The position numbers were made by a program, and so were the translations under genes. From Streptomyces sp. Ru71 (GTDB taxonomy: Bacteria > Actinomycetota > Actinomycetes > Streptomycetales > Streptomycetaceae), in assembly GCF_002920535.1 (NCBI RefSeq), contig NZ_PQSS01000025.1, forward strand, positions 27,301 to 91,300: a DNA stretch of 64,000 bases, read 5' to 3'. Positions 15,602 to 24,248 of this stretch are shown piece after piece. A model generated the notes under the pieces. It was not told the DNA's origin, did not search any database, and worked only from the letters and a program-made list of their open reading frames with translations. Each line of letters begins with the position of its first letter. Position 1 is the first letter of the stretch.

Positions 15602-16438
15602 CTAGCCCGCCCGGGAGGCGGCCCAGCGCGCGATGCGGTCGAGCAGCTCGCCGCCGGCGGCGTTCTCGGCGTGGCCCATGCCGGGCTCCAGCCAGAGTTC
15701 GCCGTGCCCACCGGCGGCCTCCGCGAGCATCCGGGGGTGGTCGACGGGGAAGTAGCCGTCGCTGTCGCCGTGGACGATGAGGAGGGGGGTCGGGGCGATG
15801 CGCGGGACCGCCTCCACCGGGGACAGCGGCACCGGGTCCCATTCGCGGTGGTGGATGCGGACGCGGAGGCCGTAGCGGCCCACCAGGCGCCCGGCCGGCC
15901 GGGTGACCAGCCAGTGCAGCCGCCGCATGGGCGCCGTACCCCGGTAGTACCAGCGGGCCGGTGCGCTGACCGAGACGACGGCGTCCGTGCCGCCGTGCAG
16001 TGCCGCGTGCCGCAGCACCACCGAGCCGCCCATGGAGAAGCCGACGGTGACCACGCGCGTGTGCCCGAGCTCGCGGGCCCATGCCACCGCCGCCTCAAGG
16101 TCCAGCACCTCCCGGTCGCCGACGGTCGAGCGGCCGCCCGAGCGCCCGTGGCCCCGGAAGGAGAAGGTGACCACGGCCCCGGAGTGCGCGAGGGCGCGCG
16201 CGACCCGGCGCACGTGCGGCCGGTCCACCTCCCCGGTGAACCCGTGCGCCACGACGAACACGAGGCGTCCCGCAGGTGGCGCCGAGGTGTCGCAGGCGCC
16301 GCTCCCGGGGTCGTACAGCGCGTCGATCGTCACCCCGTCGGACGTGCGCAGCAGCGTGCGCGTGGGCGTCCGCAGGCCTGTCTCACGATTCGGACGTACG
16401 GTGGAACGCGCCACATCACCTGCCGGACCGATGCTCAT
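15602..16438 (-). CDS. Alpha/beta-hydrolase
   Basis: The product is 278 aa with HGFTG oxyanion region, nucleophile elbow GFSMGG (Ser near residue 135), acid in HGDSDGYFP, and the terminal histidine in GMGHAEN. This is a serine hydrolase of the lysophospholipase/esterase type, cytosolic, substrate unknown. The ATG at 16438 is favoured over the longer open frame, which is compositionally odd. It is divergent from glnR with ~240 bp between. Confidence 0.85.
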   Translation of the reverse strand: MSIGPAGDVARSTVRPNRETGLRTPTRTLLRTSDGVTIDALYDPGSGACDTSAPPAGRLVFVVAHGFTGEVDRPHVRRVARALAHSGAVVTFSFRGHGRSGGRSTVGDREVLDLEAAVAWARELGHTRVVTVGFSMGGSVVLRHAALHGGTDAVVSVSAPARWYYRGTAPMRRLHWLVTRPAGRLVGRYGLRVRIHHREWDPVPLSPVEAVPRIAPTPLLIVHGDSDGYFPVDHPRMLAEAAGGHGELWLEPGMGHAENAAGGELLDRIARWAASRAG

Positions 16439-16575
16439 GTGGGCTATTCTGCTGGGCAGAGGATCCGGGCAGCGAAGCCCCCGGGTCCTTTCGTGCTTTC
16501 GGAAGCGTTGTATACGAAGCGGAAAACCGCAGATGAACGCGGATTCCGTGGGAGGTACGGGTTGTCGATCGCATA

Positions 16576-16593
16576 GTGGCCCCCCGGGGCCAC
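16576..16593. other. GC-rich hairpin in the glnR upstream region
   Basis: GTGGCCCC (16576-16583) and GGGGCCAC (16586-16593) pair perfectly with a 2-nt gap. It lies 85 bp before the upstream ORF of glnR and may be part of the 5' leader or a stop for transcription entering from the left. Confidence 0.4.
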
Positions 16594-16677
16594 AGCGGAT
16601 CCCAGGGGCGCGGGAGCCGCACCGGACGAAGCAGGGCCGCACACGTCCTCGCAGGGACCGAGGAGGAACCAGACGTT

Positions 16678-16731
16678 ATGGGCGAGCGAACCGTGCACGA
16701 CGACACGACGACCCGGGCAGGTGGGGCATGA
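16678..16731 (+). CDS. 17-codon upstream ORF coupled to glnR
   Basis: ATG at 16678 follows GAGGAGG (spacing about 10 nt), the best ribosome site in this region, and encodes MGERTVHDDTTTRAGGA. Its TGA stop overlaps the glnR ATG in an ATGA junction. The strong site placed before the small frame, and the weaker GGTGGGG before glnR, suggest that glnR is read mostly by re-initiation. No amino acid run points to attenuation. The coding status is inferred from this layout alone. Confidence 0.55.
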   Translation: MGERTVHDDTTTRAGGA

Positions 16732-17507
16732 GCTCTCTGCTGCTGCTGACCAACGCCCTCCAGCCTTCGACGGAGGTGCTGCCCGCGCTCGGCCTGCTCC
16801 TGCACAACGTGCGGGTGGCTCCGGCGGAGGGACCGGCCCTGGTGGACACCCCGGGCGCCGATGTGATCCTGGTGGACGGGCGGCGCGATCTGCCGCAGGT
16901 GCGCAGCCTGTGCCAGCTGCTGCGCTCCACCGGCCCCGGCTGTCCGCTGATCCTGGTGGTGACCGAGGGCGGCCTGGCGGCCGTGACCGCGGACTGGGGC
17001 ATCGACGACGTCCTGCTGGACACCGCGGGCCCCGCGGAGGTCGAGGCGCGGCTGCGGCTGGCCATGGGCCGGCAGCAGATCGTCAACGACGACTCCCCGA
17101 TGGAGATCCGCAACGGCGACCTCTCGGTGGACGAGGCGACCTACAGCGCCAAGCTCAAGGGGCGGGTCCTGGACCTGACCTTCAAGGAGTTCGAGCTGCT
17201 CAAGTACCTCGCGCAGCACCCGGGCCGGGTCTTCACCCGCGCCCAGCTGCTGCAGGAGGTGTGGGGCTACGACTACTTCGGCGGCACCCGTACCGTGGAC
17301 GTGCACGTACGACGGCTGCGTGCCAAGCTCGGCCCGGAGCACGAGTCGCTGATCGGCACCGTACGGAATGTCGGTTATCGATTCGTTACGCCCGAGAAGG
17401 GTGAGCGTGCCGGCGAGGAGGCCAAGGCCAAGTCGGGGCGGGCAAAACCGGACGAGACGGACAGCGGGACCGCCGTACCCGCCACCGAGGTCCCGGCCGA
17501 CGCCTAG
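16728..17507 (+). CDS. glnR: GlnR, global nitrogen regulator
   Basis: The product is 259 aa and is near-identical in feel to S. coelicolor GlnR: MSSLLLLTNALQP start, an atypical receiver domain (1-115) with Asp in VDGRRDLPQ, and an OmpR-type winged helix (about 130-225) containing TFKEFELLKYL and YDYFGGTRTVDVH. GlnR is an orphan OmpR-type regulator, not controlled by a partner kinase, and governs ammonium and nitrate uptake and glutamine synthetase genes under nitrogen limitation. The C-terminal tail is Glu/Lys/Ala-rich. Its start overlaps the upstream ORF. Confidence 0.95.
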   Translation: MSSLLLLTNALQPSTEVLPALGLLLHNVRVAPAEGPALVDTPGADVILVDGRRDLPQVRSLCQLLRSTGPGCPLILVVTEGGLAAVTADWGIDDVLLDTAGPAEVEARLRLAMGRQQIVNDDSPMEIRNGDLSVDEATYSAKLKGRVLDLTFKEFELLKYLAQHPGRVFTRAQLLQEVWGYDYFGGTRTVDVHVRRLRAKLGPEHESLIGTVRNVGYRFVTPEKGERAGEEAKAKSGRAKPDETDSGTAVPATEVPADA

Positions 17508-17594
17508 CGCACCACCGCGGCGGGGCGTTGCGGTCGCACATCCACGCACTGATACGCCCTGCCCAGAGCGGGTCTCTCCGCGTAGACTCCGCGC

Positions 17595-18617
17595 GTGGCC
17601 AAGGTGACTCGGGATGACGTGGCACGGCTGGCAGGGACTTCCACTGCCGTCGTCAGCTATGTCATCAACAACGGACCCCGGCCGGTCGCCCCGGCCACGC
17701 GCGAGCGTGTCCTCGCCGCGATCAAGGAACTGGGGTACCGGCCCGACCGGGTCGCCCAGGCCATGGCGTCCCGCCGTACGGACCTCATAGGCCTGATCAT
17801 CCCGGACGCCCGTCAGCCCTTCTTCGGCGAGATGGCGCACGCGGTCGAGTGGGCCGCCGCCGAGCGCGGAAAGATGGTCCTGGTCGGCAACACCGACTAC
17901 GTCGGTGAGCGCGAGGTCCACTATCTGCGCGCCTTCCTCGGCATGCGGGTCTCCGGCCTGATCCTCGTCTCCCACGCGCTGAACGACCTGGCCGCCGCCG
18001 AGATCGAGGCCTGGGACGCGCGGGTGGTGCTGCTGCACGAGCGCCCCGAGGCCATTGACGACGTCGCGGTCGTCACCGACGACCTGGGCGGCGCCCAGCT
18101 CGCCGTCCGCCATCTGCTGGAGCACGGCTACGAGTACGTCGCCTGCATGGGCGGCACCGCCGAGACCCCGGCCGTCGGCGACCCGGTCTCCGACCACGTC
18201 GAGGGCTGGCGGCGGGCGATGGCCGAGGCCGGGATATCGACGGAGGGGCGCCTGTTCGAGGCCCCGTACAACCGTTACGACGCCTACCGGGTCGCCCTGG
18301 AGATGCTCTCCGGCCCCGACCGGCCCCCGGCGATCTTCTGCTCCACCGACGACCAGGCGATCGGCCTGCTGCGCGCGGCGCGCGAGCTGCGCATCGACGT
18401 GCCCGGCGAGCTGGCGGTGGCCGGGTTCGACGACATCAAGGAGGCGGCGCTGGCGGACCCGCCGCTGACCACGGTCGCCTCGGACCGCTCGGCGATGGCC
18501 CGCACCGCCGTCGACCTGGTCCTGGACGACGGGCTGCGGGTGGCCGGCTCGCGCCGGGAGCGGCTGAAGGTGTTCCCGTCGCGGCTGGTGGTGCGGACGT
18601 CCTGCGGCTGCGGATGA
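17595..18617 (+). CDS. LacI-family transcriptional regulator
   Basis: The product is 340 aa: N-terminal LacI helix-turn-helix (VTRDDVARLAGTSTAVVSYV), hinge helix (RPDRVAQAMASRRT), then a periplasmic-binding-protein-like sensor domain ending in a CGCG tail. The sugar ligand cannot be predicted and no sugar transport genes adjoin. TAGACT lies 6 nt before the GTG start and there is no ribosome site, so the mRNA is probably leaderless. In Streptomyces this gene regularly follows glnR. Confidence 0.9.
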   Translation: MAKVTRDDVARLAGTSTAVVSYVINNGPRPVAPATRERVLAAIKELGYRPDRVAQAMASRRTDLIGLIIPDARQPFFGEMAHAVEWAAAERGKMVLVGNTDYVGEREVHYLRAFLGMRVSGLILVSHALNDLAAAEIEAWDARVVLLHERPEAIDDVAVVTDDLGGAQLAVRHLLEHGYEYVACMGGTAETPAVGDPVSDHVEGWRRAMAEAGISTEGRLFEAPYNRYDAYRVALEMLSGPDRPPAIFCSTDDQAIGLLRAARELRIDVPGELAVAGFDDIKEAALADPPLTTVASDRSAMARTAVDLVLDDGLRVAGSRRERLKVFPSRLVVRTSCGCG

Positions 18618-18690
18618 GACGCGGCTGAGAAGGCCCAGGGAAAGGCCGAGGAGCGCCTTTATATCGGGCATACATGGTTCTGCCGGGCTT

Positions 18691-18717
18691 CTCAGGCAGT
18701 CCTCAGAAAGCTCTCAT
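18691..18717 (+). promoter_or_regulatory. Three 11-bp-spaced direct repeats before the HtrA-like gene
   Basis: CTCAG at 18691 and 18702, then CTCAT at 18713, repeat every 11 bp (one helical turn), the spacing typical of OmpR-family binding sites. The array ends 24 bp before the protease start. The OmpR-type regulator encoded at 20309 is the natural candidate. Confidence 0.5.
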
Positions 18718-18740
18718 GATCGCGCGGAACGCTATGTGAC

Positions 18741-19880
18741 ATGACCGAGAGCATCCGCCGCGACGGCGAGTACGAGAACCTCCACGAGGGCGCTCACCGC
18801 GACCCCTACGAGGGCGCTCACCAGGGCACGTACCAGGGCGCCGCCCAGGGACCGTCCGAGGGCGCTCAGCAGGGCCCGTACCGGGGCGCCCCGCAGGGCC
18901 CGTACCAGGGCGCTCACCAGCAGGCTCACGCGCAGGGCTCCTCGCCCGTGAACCCGGAGTGGCCGCCTCCGCCGCCGTACGAGCCGACGGTCACGGCGCA
19001 GCCCGCGCCGGCGCCCAGGCGACGCTCCCGTGGCCCCGTCGCGCTGCTCGCCGCCGTCGCGATCGTCGCGGCGGCCATCGGCGGCGCCACGGCGTACGGC
19101 GTCCAGGAGCTGACCGGCAAGGACACGACCGCGAGCTCGACCGCGACGAACGTCGTGCCGTCGAGCAAGAAGGGCGACATCGCGGCCATCGCGGCGGCCG
19201 TCAGCCCGAGCATCGTCGAGATCAACGCGACCTCCGGCAGCGGGCGCTCCACCGGCTCCGGGGTGATCATCAGCTCCGGCGGCGAGATCGTCACCAACAA
19301 CCACGTCATCGCCGGCGCCTCCTCGGTCACCGTGCGCACCAGCGACGGCAAGCAGTACACCGCGCGGGTCGTCGGCACGGACAGCAAGAAGGACCTGGCC
19401 CTGATCAAGGTGCAGGGCGCCTCGGGCCTGAAGGCGGCGTCGCTGGGCGACTCCTCTCGCCTCCAGGTCGGTGACACGGTCGTGGCGATCGGCTCGCCCG
19501 AGGGTCTGACCGGCACCGTGACCAGCGGCATCGTCTCGGCGCTCGACCGCGACGTGACGGTCCCGACCGAGGAGGGGCAGCAGCAGCAACAGGGCGGCGG
19601 CTGGCCCTTCGAGTTCGGCGGCCGGCAGTTCAACGGCGACACCGGCTCGTCCACGACGACGTACAAGGCGATCCAGACGGACGCCTCGCTCAACCCCGGC
19701 AACTCCGGGGGTGCCCTGATCGACATGAACGGGAACATCGTCGGCATCAACTCCGCGATGTACTCGGCCGCCGACTCGTCCTCCTCCTCGGACGCCGGCA
19801 GCGTCGGCCTGGGCTTCGCCATCCCCGTCAACACCGTCAAGGCCGACCTGGCCAAGCTGAGGGCGGGCGCGAGCGACTGA
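18741..19880 (+). CDS. HtrA/DegP-like membrane-anchored serine protease without PDZ
   Basis: The product is 379 aa. Residues 15-60 are a Tyr-Gln-Gly-Ala repeat (units such as EGAHRDPY, QGAAQGPS, QGPYRGAP), then a Pro-rich spacer, a membrane helix near 95-118, and a trypsin-like S1C domain outside. The triad is intact: His in TNNHVIAG, Asp in SKKDLALIK, Ser in NPGNSGGAL. The protein stops after the protease domain, so the C-terminal PDZ of typical HtrA is missing. It probably degrades misfolded envelope proteins. OmpR-type direct repeats upstream suggest control by the two-component system that follows. Confidence 0.88.
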   Translation: MTESIRRDGEYENLHEGAHRDPYEGAHQGTYQGAAQGPSEGAQQGPYRGAPQGPYQGAHQQAHAQGSSPVNPEWPPPPPYEPTVTAQPAPAPRRRSRGPVALLAAVAIVAAAIGGATAYGVQELTGKDTTASSTATNVVPSSKKGDIAAIAAAVSPSIVEINATSGSGRSTGSGVIISSGGEIVTNNHVIAGASSVTVRTSDGKQYTARVVGTDSKKDLALIKVQGASGLKAASLGDSSRLQVGDTVVAIGSPEGLTGTVTSGIVSALDRDVTVPTEEGQQQQQGGGWPFEFGGRQFNGDTGSSTTTYKAIQTDASLNPGNSGGALIDMNGNIVGINSAMYSAADSSSSSDAGSVGLGFAIPVNTVKADLAKLRAGASD

Positions 19881-19924
19881 ACCACTTCCGAAGCCCTTCG
19901 GCTTCCGAGCACAGGGAGTACGAC

Positions 19925-20131
19925 ATGATCGAGCACGTTTCCCCCACCGTCCGCACCGCCTCCCCCGCCTCCCCCGCCTCCCCGGCCGCTCCGGCCCTGC
20001 GCCTCGCGCACGCCGCACCCGCCCCGGCGCCGCAGGCCGCGGTCCCCCACCTGATGGGTCTGCGCACCGGCACGGACCGCCCGCACCGCCACAAGGTGCC
20101 CCTGCGCCGGCTGACGGCGGTGACCGGCTGA
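19925..20131 (+). CDS. Small Ala/Pro-rich hypothetical protein
   Basis: The product is 68 aa with ribosome site GGGAG 6 nt before the ATG. It is rich in Ala and Pro (TASPASPASPAAPA) with a basic tail (RPHRHKVPLRRLTAV). No domain or membrane helix is recognisable. It sits between the protease and the two-component genes on the same strand and is followed by a hairpin. The composition is close to that of non-coding frames, so I keep the call moderate. Confidence 0.45.
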   Translation: MIEHVSPTVRTASPASPASPAAPALRLAHAAPAPAPQAAVPHLMGLRTGTDRPHRHKVPLRRLTAVTG

Positions 20132-20162
20132 GCGGGGTCTTGGCCCGGCAGGCGGCAGCCGT

Positions 20163-20181
20163 GGGACGCTGAGAGCGTCCC
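20163..20181 (+). terminator. Short perfect hairpin after the small gene
   Basis: GGGACGCT (20163-20170) and AGCGTCCC (20174-20181) pair with a 3-nt loop. It could end transcription of the protease unit before the two-component genes. Confidence 0.5.
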
Positions 20182-20290
20182 GCACCGGGACGCTCCGGAA
20201 CGCCCCGCACCGGGACGCCGAGACGGCCCGCACCGGGATACCGAGACGTCCCCACCGGGACGCCGAGAACGCCCGCACCGACCACCGCAC
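20181..20290 (+). repeat. 22-25-bp imperfect tandem repeat upstream of the response regulator
   Basis: Five units beginning GCACCGGGA or a variant start at about 20182, 20207, 20230, 20253 and 20275, each followed by YRCCGAGACG-like sequence. The array fills most of the leader before the response regulator at 20309. It is GC-rich and has no open frame that looks coding. Confidence 0.6.
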
Positions 20291-20308
20291 CCGAGGACAC
20301 CGCGACCG

Positions 20309-21042
<734 letters not shown>

Positions 21043-21046
<4 letters not shown>

Positions 21047-22476
21047 CAGGCCTGGTGCGCCGCTTCCGCACGCTGCCGATCCGCACCCGGCTGTCCCTGC
21101 TGGTGGCGGCGGCGGTGGCGTTCGCGGTGGCGGCGGTGTCGCTGTCGTGCTGGTTCCTGGTGCGGGGCCAGCTCTACAACCAGCTGGACGACGAACTGCG
21201 GGGTGAACAGGTCCAGACGGGGCTGCTGCAGAGCATGCTGCGCAACTGCCAGCTGCACAGCCCGCAGAGCATCCCGCAGCCGCCCAACTCCCCCATCGTC
21301 ACGATCCTCTACTCCGACGGCTCCACCTGCCTGAACCCCGCCAACGACACCGTCCGGGTCGAGGCGTCGGACGTGGCCGTGGCGGACGGCCTGCGCCGCA
21401 ACTCGCTGCACACCTCCGGCACCACCGACGGCACCCCCGTACGCGTCTACACCCTTCCGGTGGTCGACCGCAGCACGGGCCAGGTGCAGACCGGTATCGC
21501 CGTGTCCATCGCCAAGCCGCTGGCGGAGGTCACCAAGCCGCTGTCCTCGCTGGCCTGGATCCTGCTGCTCGTCTCCGGCATCGGAGTACTCGGCGCCGGA
21601 GCCGCCGGCCTGGCCGTGGCCCGCGCGGGACTGCGCCCCGTGGACAAGCTCACCGAGGCCGTCGAGCACGTCGCGCGCACCGAGGACCTCAGCGTCCGCA
21701 TCCCCGTGGAGCACGACAGCGACGACGAGATCGCCCGGCTGTCCCGATCCTTCAACTCCATGACCACCGCCCTGGCCAGCTCCCACGACCTCCAGCAGCA
21801 GCTGATCGCCGACGCCGGCCACGAGCTGCGCACGCCGCTGACCTCACTGCGCACCAACATCGAACTCCTCACCCGCAGCGAGGAGACCGGCCGCCCGCTG
21901 CCCGAGGCGGACCGCAAGGCGCTGCTGGCGTCGGTGAAGGCGCAGATGACGGAGCTGGCCTCGCTCATCGGCGACCTCCAGGAGCTCTCCCGGGCCGACC
22001 ACCAGCGCGGTGAACGCGTCCAGGTCGTCTCCCTGGAGGACGCGGTCGAGTCGGCCCTGCGCCGTGCCCGGCTGCGCGGCCCGGAGCTGACGATCACGGC
22101 GGACCTCCAGCCGTGGTACGTCCGCGCGGAACCGGCCGCGCTGGAGCGGGCGGTGGTCAACATCCTGGACAACGCGGTGAAGTTCAGCCCCGGGTCCGGC
22201 ACCGTCGAGGTGCGCCTGACCGGCGGTGTCCTGACCGTGCGCGATCACGGCCCGGGGATCGCCGAGGACGAACTCCCGCACGTCTTCGACCGCTTCTGGC
22301 GCTCCCCGTCCGCCCGCGCGCTCCCGGGCTCGGGCCTGGGCCTGTCCATCGTGGCCCGCACGGTGCGGCAGGCGGGCGGCGAGGTGACGCTGGCCCGCGC
22401 GGAGGGCGGCGGCACCGTGGCGACGGTACGGCTCCCGGGGGCACCGACACCACCACCGGACACGCCGGTGGCATAG
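21043..22476 (+). CDS. Sensor histidine kinase partner
   Basis: The product is 477 aa with membrane helices near 17-40 and 165-190, an extracytoplasmic sensor domain between them, a HAMP linker (about 190-240), the dimerisation box DAGHELRTPLTSLRTN with the phosphoacceptor His near residue 254, and the ATPase motifs NILDNAVKFSPG, HGPGI and GSGLGLSIV. The GTG start overlaps the regulator stop, which fixes it. The layout matches MprB-like kinases. The sensor segment contains two cysteines (about residues 68 and 96), possibly disulfide-linked. Confidence 0.9.
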
Positions 22477-22535
22477 CGCTGGGGCTCCTGTTACGGCACC
22501 GGCGGCAGCGCCACGGACGACAGACTGGGCCGGGT

Positions 22536-22863
22536 CACTTCATCTTCGGACGCGCGACGGCGGTGATCGAGCACGCCGGCGGGCTACGTCACGGCCCCGT
22601 CGACGGCGGCGGACCGCGAGGGCATCCTGATCGCCAACTCGACGGTGACCGGCGACGTCTCGCCCGTGTCCTTCAACCTGGGCCGCCCCTGGCACGCGGG
22701 CGGCGACGCGACCCTGGACCCCCAGACGACGGCCCGCAACACCTCCCTGAGCGCGGCGATCAAGTCCACGCCCTGGACCGACATGAGCGGCTTCTCCTGG
22801 AAAAACGACCGCTTCGCGGAGTACAAGAACACGGGGGCAGGCGCGGGAACCGCCCCCAACTGA
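22536..22863 (+). pseudogene. Pectinesterase 3' remnant
   Basis: Two pieces in different frames belong to one protein: FIFGRATAVIE (22539 on) and, after a shift, YVTAPSTAADREGILIAN, FNLGRPWHAGGDATLDPQ and FSWKNDRFAEYKNTGAG to the stop at 22863. GRPWH with the upstream FGRATAV are conserved in carbohydrate esterase family 8 pectinesterases, which de-esterify plant pectin outside the cell. The 5' two thirds, including the catalytic aspartates, are missing. It is a relic lying against a second truncated gene on the other strand. Confidence 0.8.
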
Positions 22864-23875
22864 CGGACACCCAGGCGGCGGACCAGGAGCGGTCCGGACT
22901 GCCGACGGCGACGAACTGCGTGGGCTCGGGAGCGCGGTCCCGGGCCAGTTCGGTCAGTTGGCGCGGTGACCAGGGCAGATTGACGGGCTCAGCCGTGCCC
23001 CACCCGACGGGCGCGGTGCCGGTGAGGATCTGCCAGGCCGCCTCAAGGGACTGGCCGAGGACCAGGTCCTCGGCTGCGGAACGGAGCGTGCGGAACGCGA
23101 CGATGAGCCGCCGTCCGTCGTCCTGCATGTGAGCGGTGAAGGTCTCGGCCCTGCCGGCCGAGCCGTCGGTGAGAACAGGCGCAAAAGTGCCGTCCTGCCA
23201 GCTCAGCACGGCACCGGTCAGACCGTCGTAGTAGCCGCAGCCGGGATCCTGGACGACCCAACGGTTGGGGGGCTGGGCGAGCACGGCCCGGGCGGGTGCG
23301 GTGAGACGGGCGGTGGCCGGGCTGACGATCTGAAGGGACCGCTCGGTTGCGACGGCGCTCCGAAAGACGTCCGAAAGCCAGGGCGTCAGCGCGATCACGG
23401 GCCGGTCGGTGAGTACGACTGCTGAGCGATGCGTCAGGACGTCCACAGCGGGCATGCCCGTGCCTTCGGGTACGGGCACGGCGCAGACGTCCGACGGGGT
23501 CTCCACGACCTCCGTGGTCGCAGCACCCGGCGGCCAGGTGACGCCTCCCAGCAGCAGGTTCAGCCTCCCACAGAAGGAGCCGGCGAGCCGGGCGGCCTCT
23601 GGAACGGCGGTGGAGGCCCGAGTCTCGGTCCACCAGAACGGCCCCTCGTCCACGGGAGGCTGGATCCCCAGCAGGCGCGACGCCTCACCTGGTACCTGAA
23701 CGAGGATGGGAGCCTCGACGGACACAAGAGGCCGCCCGCCGACACCGGACAACTGGACCACCGCCCCCTCAGCGACGCTGGCCACCTCCATACCGGGCCC
23801 ACCCGCGTACAGCCCGGCCAGCAGAGCCCAAGGATCGGGCATCAAGGGCGTGAGCGAGATGACATCCTTCGTCAC
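22760..23875 (-). pseudogene. DUF6177-like gene, truncated at its 3' end
   Basis: GTG at 23875 (GAAGAAGG upstream) starts VTKDVISLTPLMPDPWALL, and the first ~330 residues (APILVQVPGE, NRWVVQDPGCGYYDGL, GWGTAEPVNLPWSPRQLTELARDRAPEPTQFVAVGSPDRS in pieces) match the actinobacterial family DUF6177, which I recall near type VII-like polymorphic toxin genes. After about 22890 the frame turns into Ser/Arg-rich sequence that is only the antisense of the pectinesterase relic, so the normal C-terminal part is gone. The function of the family is unknown. It is the last gene of the toxin island. Confidence 0.65.
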
Positions 23876-23950
23876 GGGGCCTTCTTCCGGATCCTGTCCA
23901 TGAGCTGCAACGTCCGTCACAGTTTGCGGCTGACGTCTTGATAGCCCTCA

Positions 23951-24238
23951 TTAAGCGGGTGGTGCAGGTTGACTGGAGGCACCCTCAAACAGGTACGTGT
24001 AAAGCGCTTCCAGGTAGACATAAAGGGCAGCCTCGTCAGGGAACTCTACGTCAGTCATCCCCTCGTATTCTTCGACGGAGAGCTCTCTCGCTCGAATCAC
24101 ATGGAGCAAGCCGTCTCTCACGCCCTGCACAAAAGACTCCTTGAAACTCATCAAGGTTGGACGCAGAAAGCCGCTAGTATCATAGGCAACATCCAAGCCA
24201 AGATATGTCCTGATAAAGGTGTCCAGTTCCTCGTTCAT
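23951..24238 (-). CDS. Putative immunity protein of the polymorphic toxin
   Basis: The product is 95 aa from the ATG at 24238 (AAAGAG 6 nt upstream; another ATG two codons earlier). It is acidic and helical (LDTFIRTYLGLDVAYD, VEEYEGMTDVEFPDEAALYVYLEALYTYLFEG in pieces) with a Pro tail. It starts 10 nt after the toxin stop, the normal toxin-immunity order. The base composition is clearly lower in GC than the neighbours, usual for exchanged toxin modules. No family name can be given with confidence. Confidence 0.65.
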   Translation of the reverse strand: MNEELDTFIRTYLGLDVAYDTSGFLRPTLMSFKESFVQGVRDGLLHVIRARELSVEEYEGMTDVEFPDEAALYVYLEALYTYLFEGASSQPAPPA

Positions 24239-24248
24239 TCTCATCTCT

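Noticed and set aside
16511..16526. GlnR-box-like TATAC-N6-GAAAA upstream of glnR
   Set aside because: Only loosely fits gTnAc-N6-GaAAc and no second copy is nearby; too weak to report as a site.
16416..18671. 751-codon minus-strand frame opposite glnR and the LacI gene
   Set aside because: Antisense composition; both plus-strand genes are certain.
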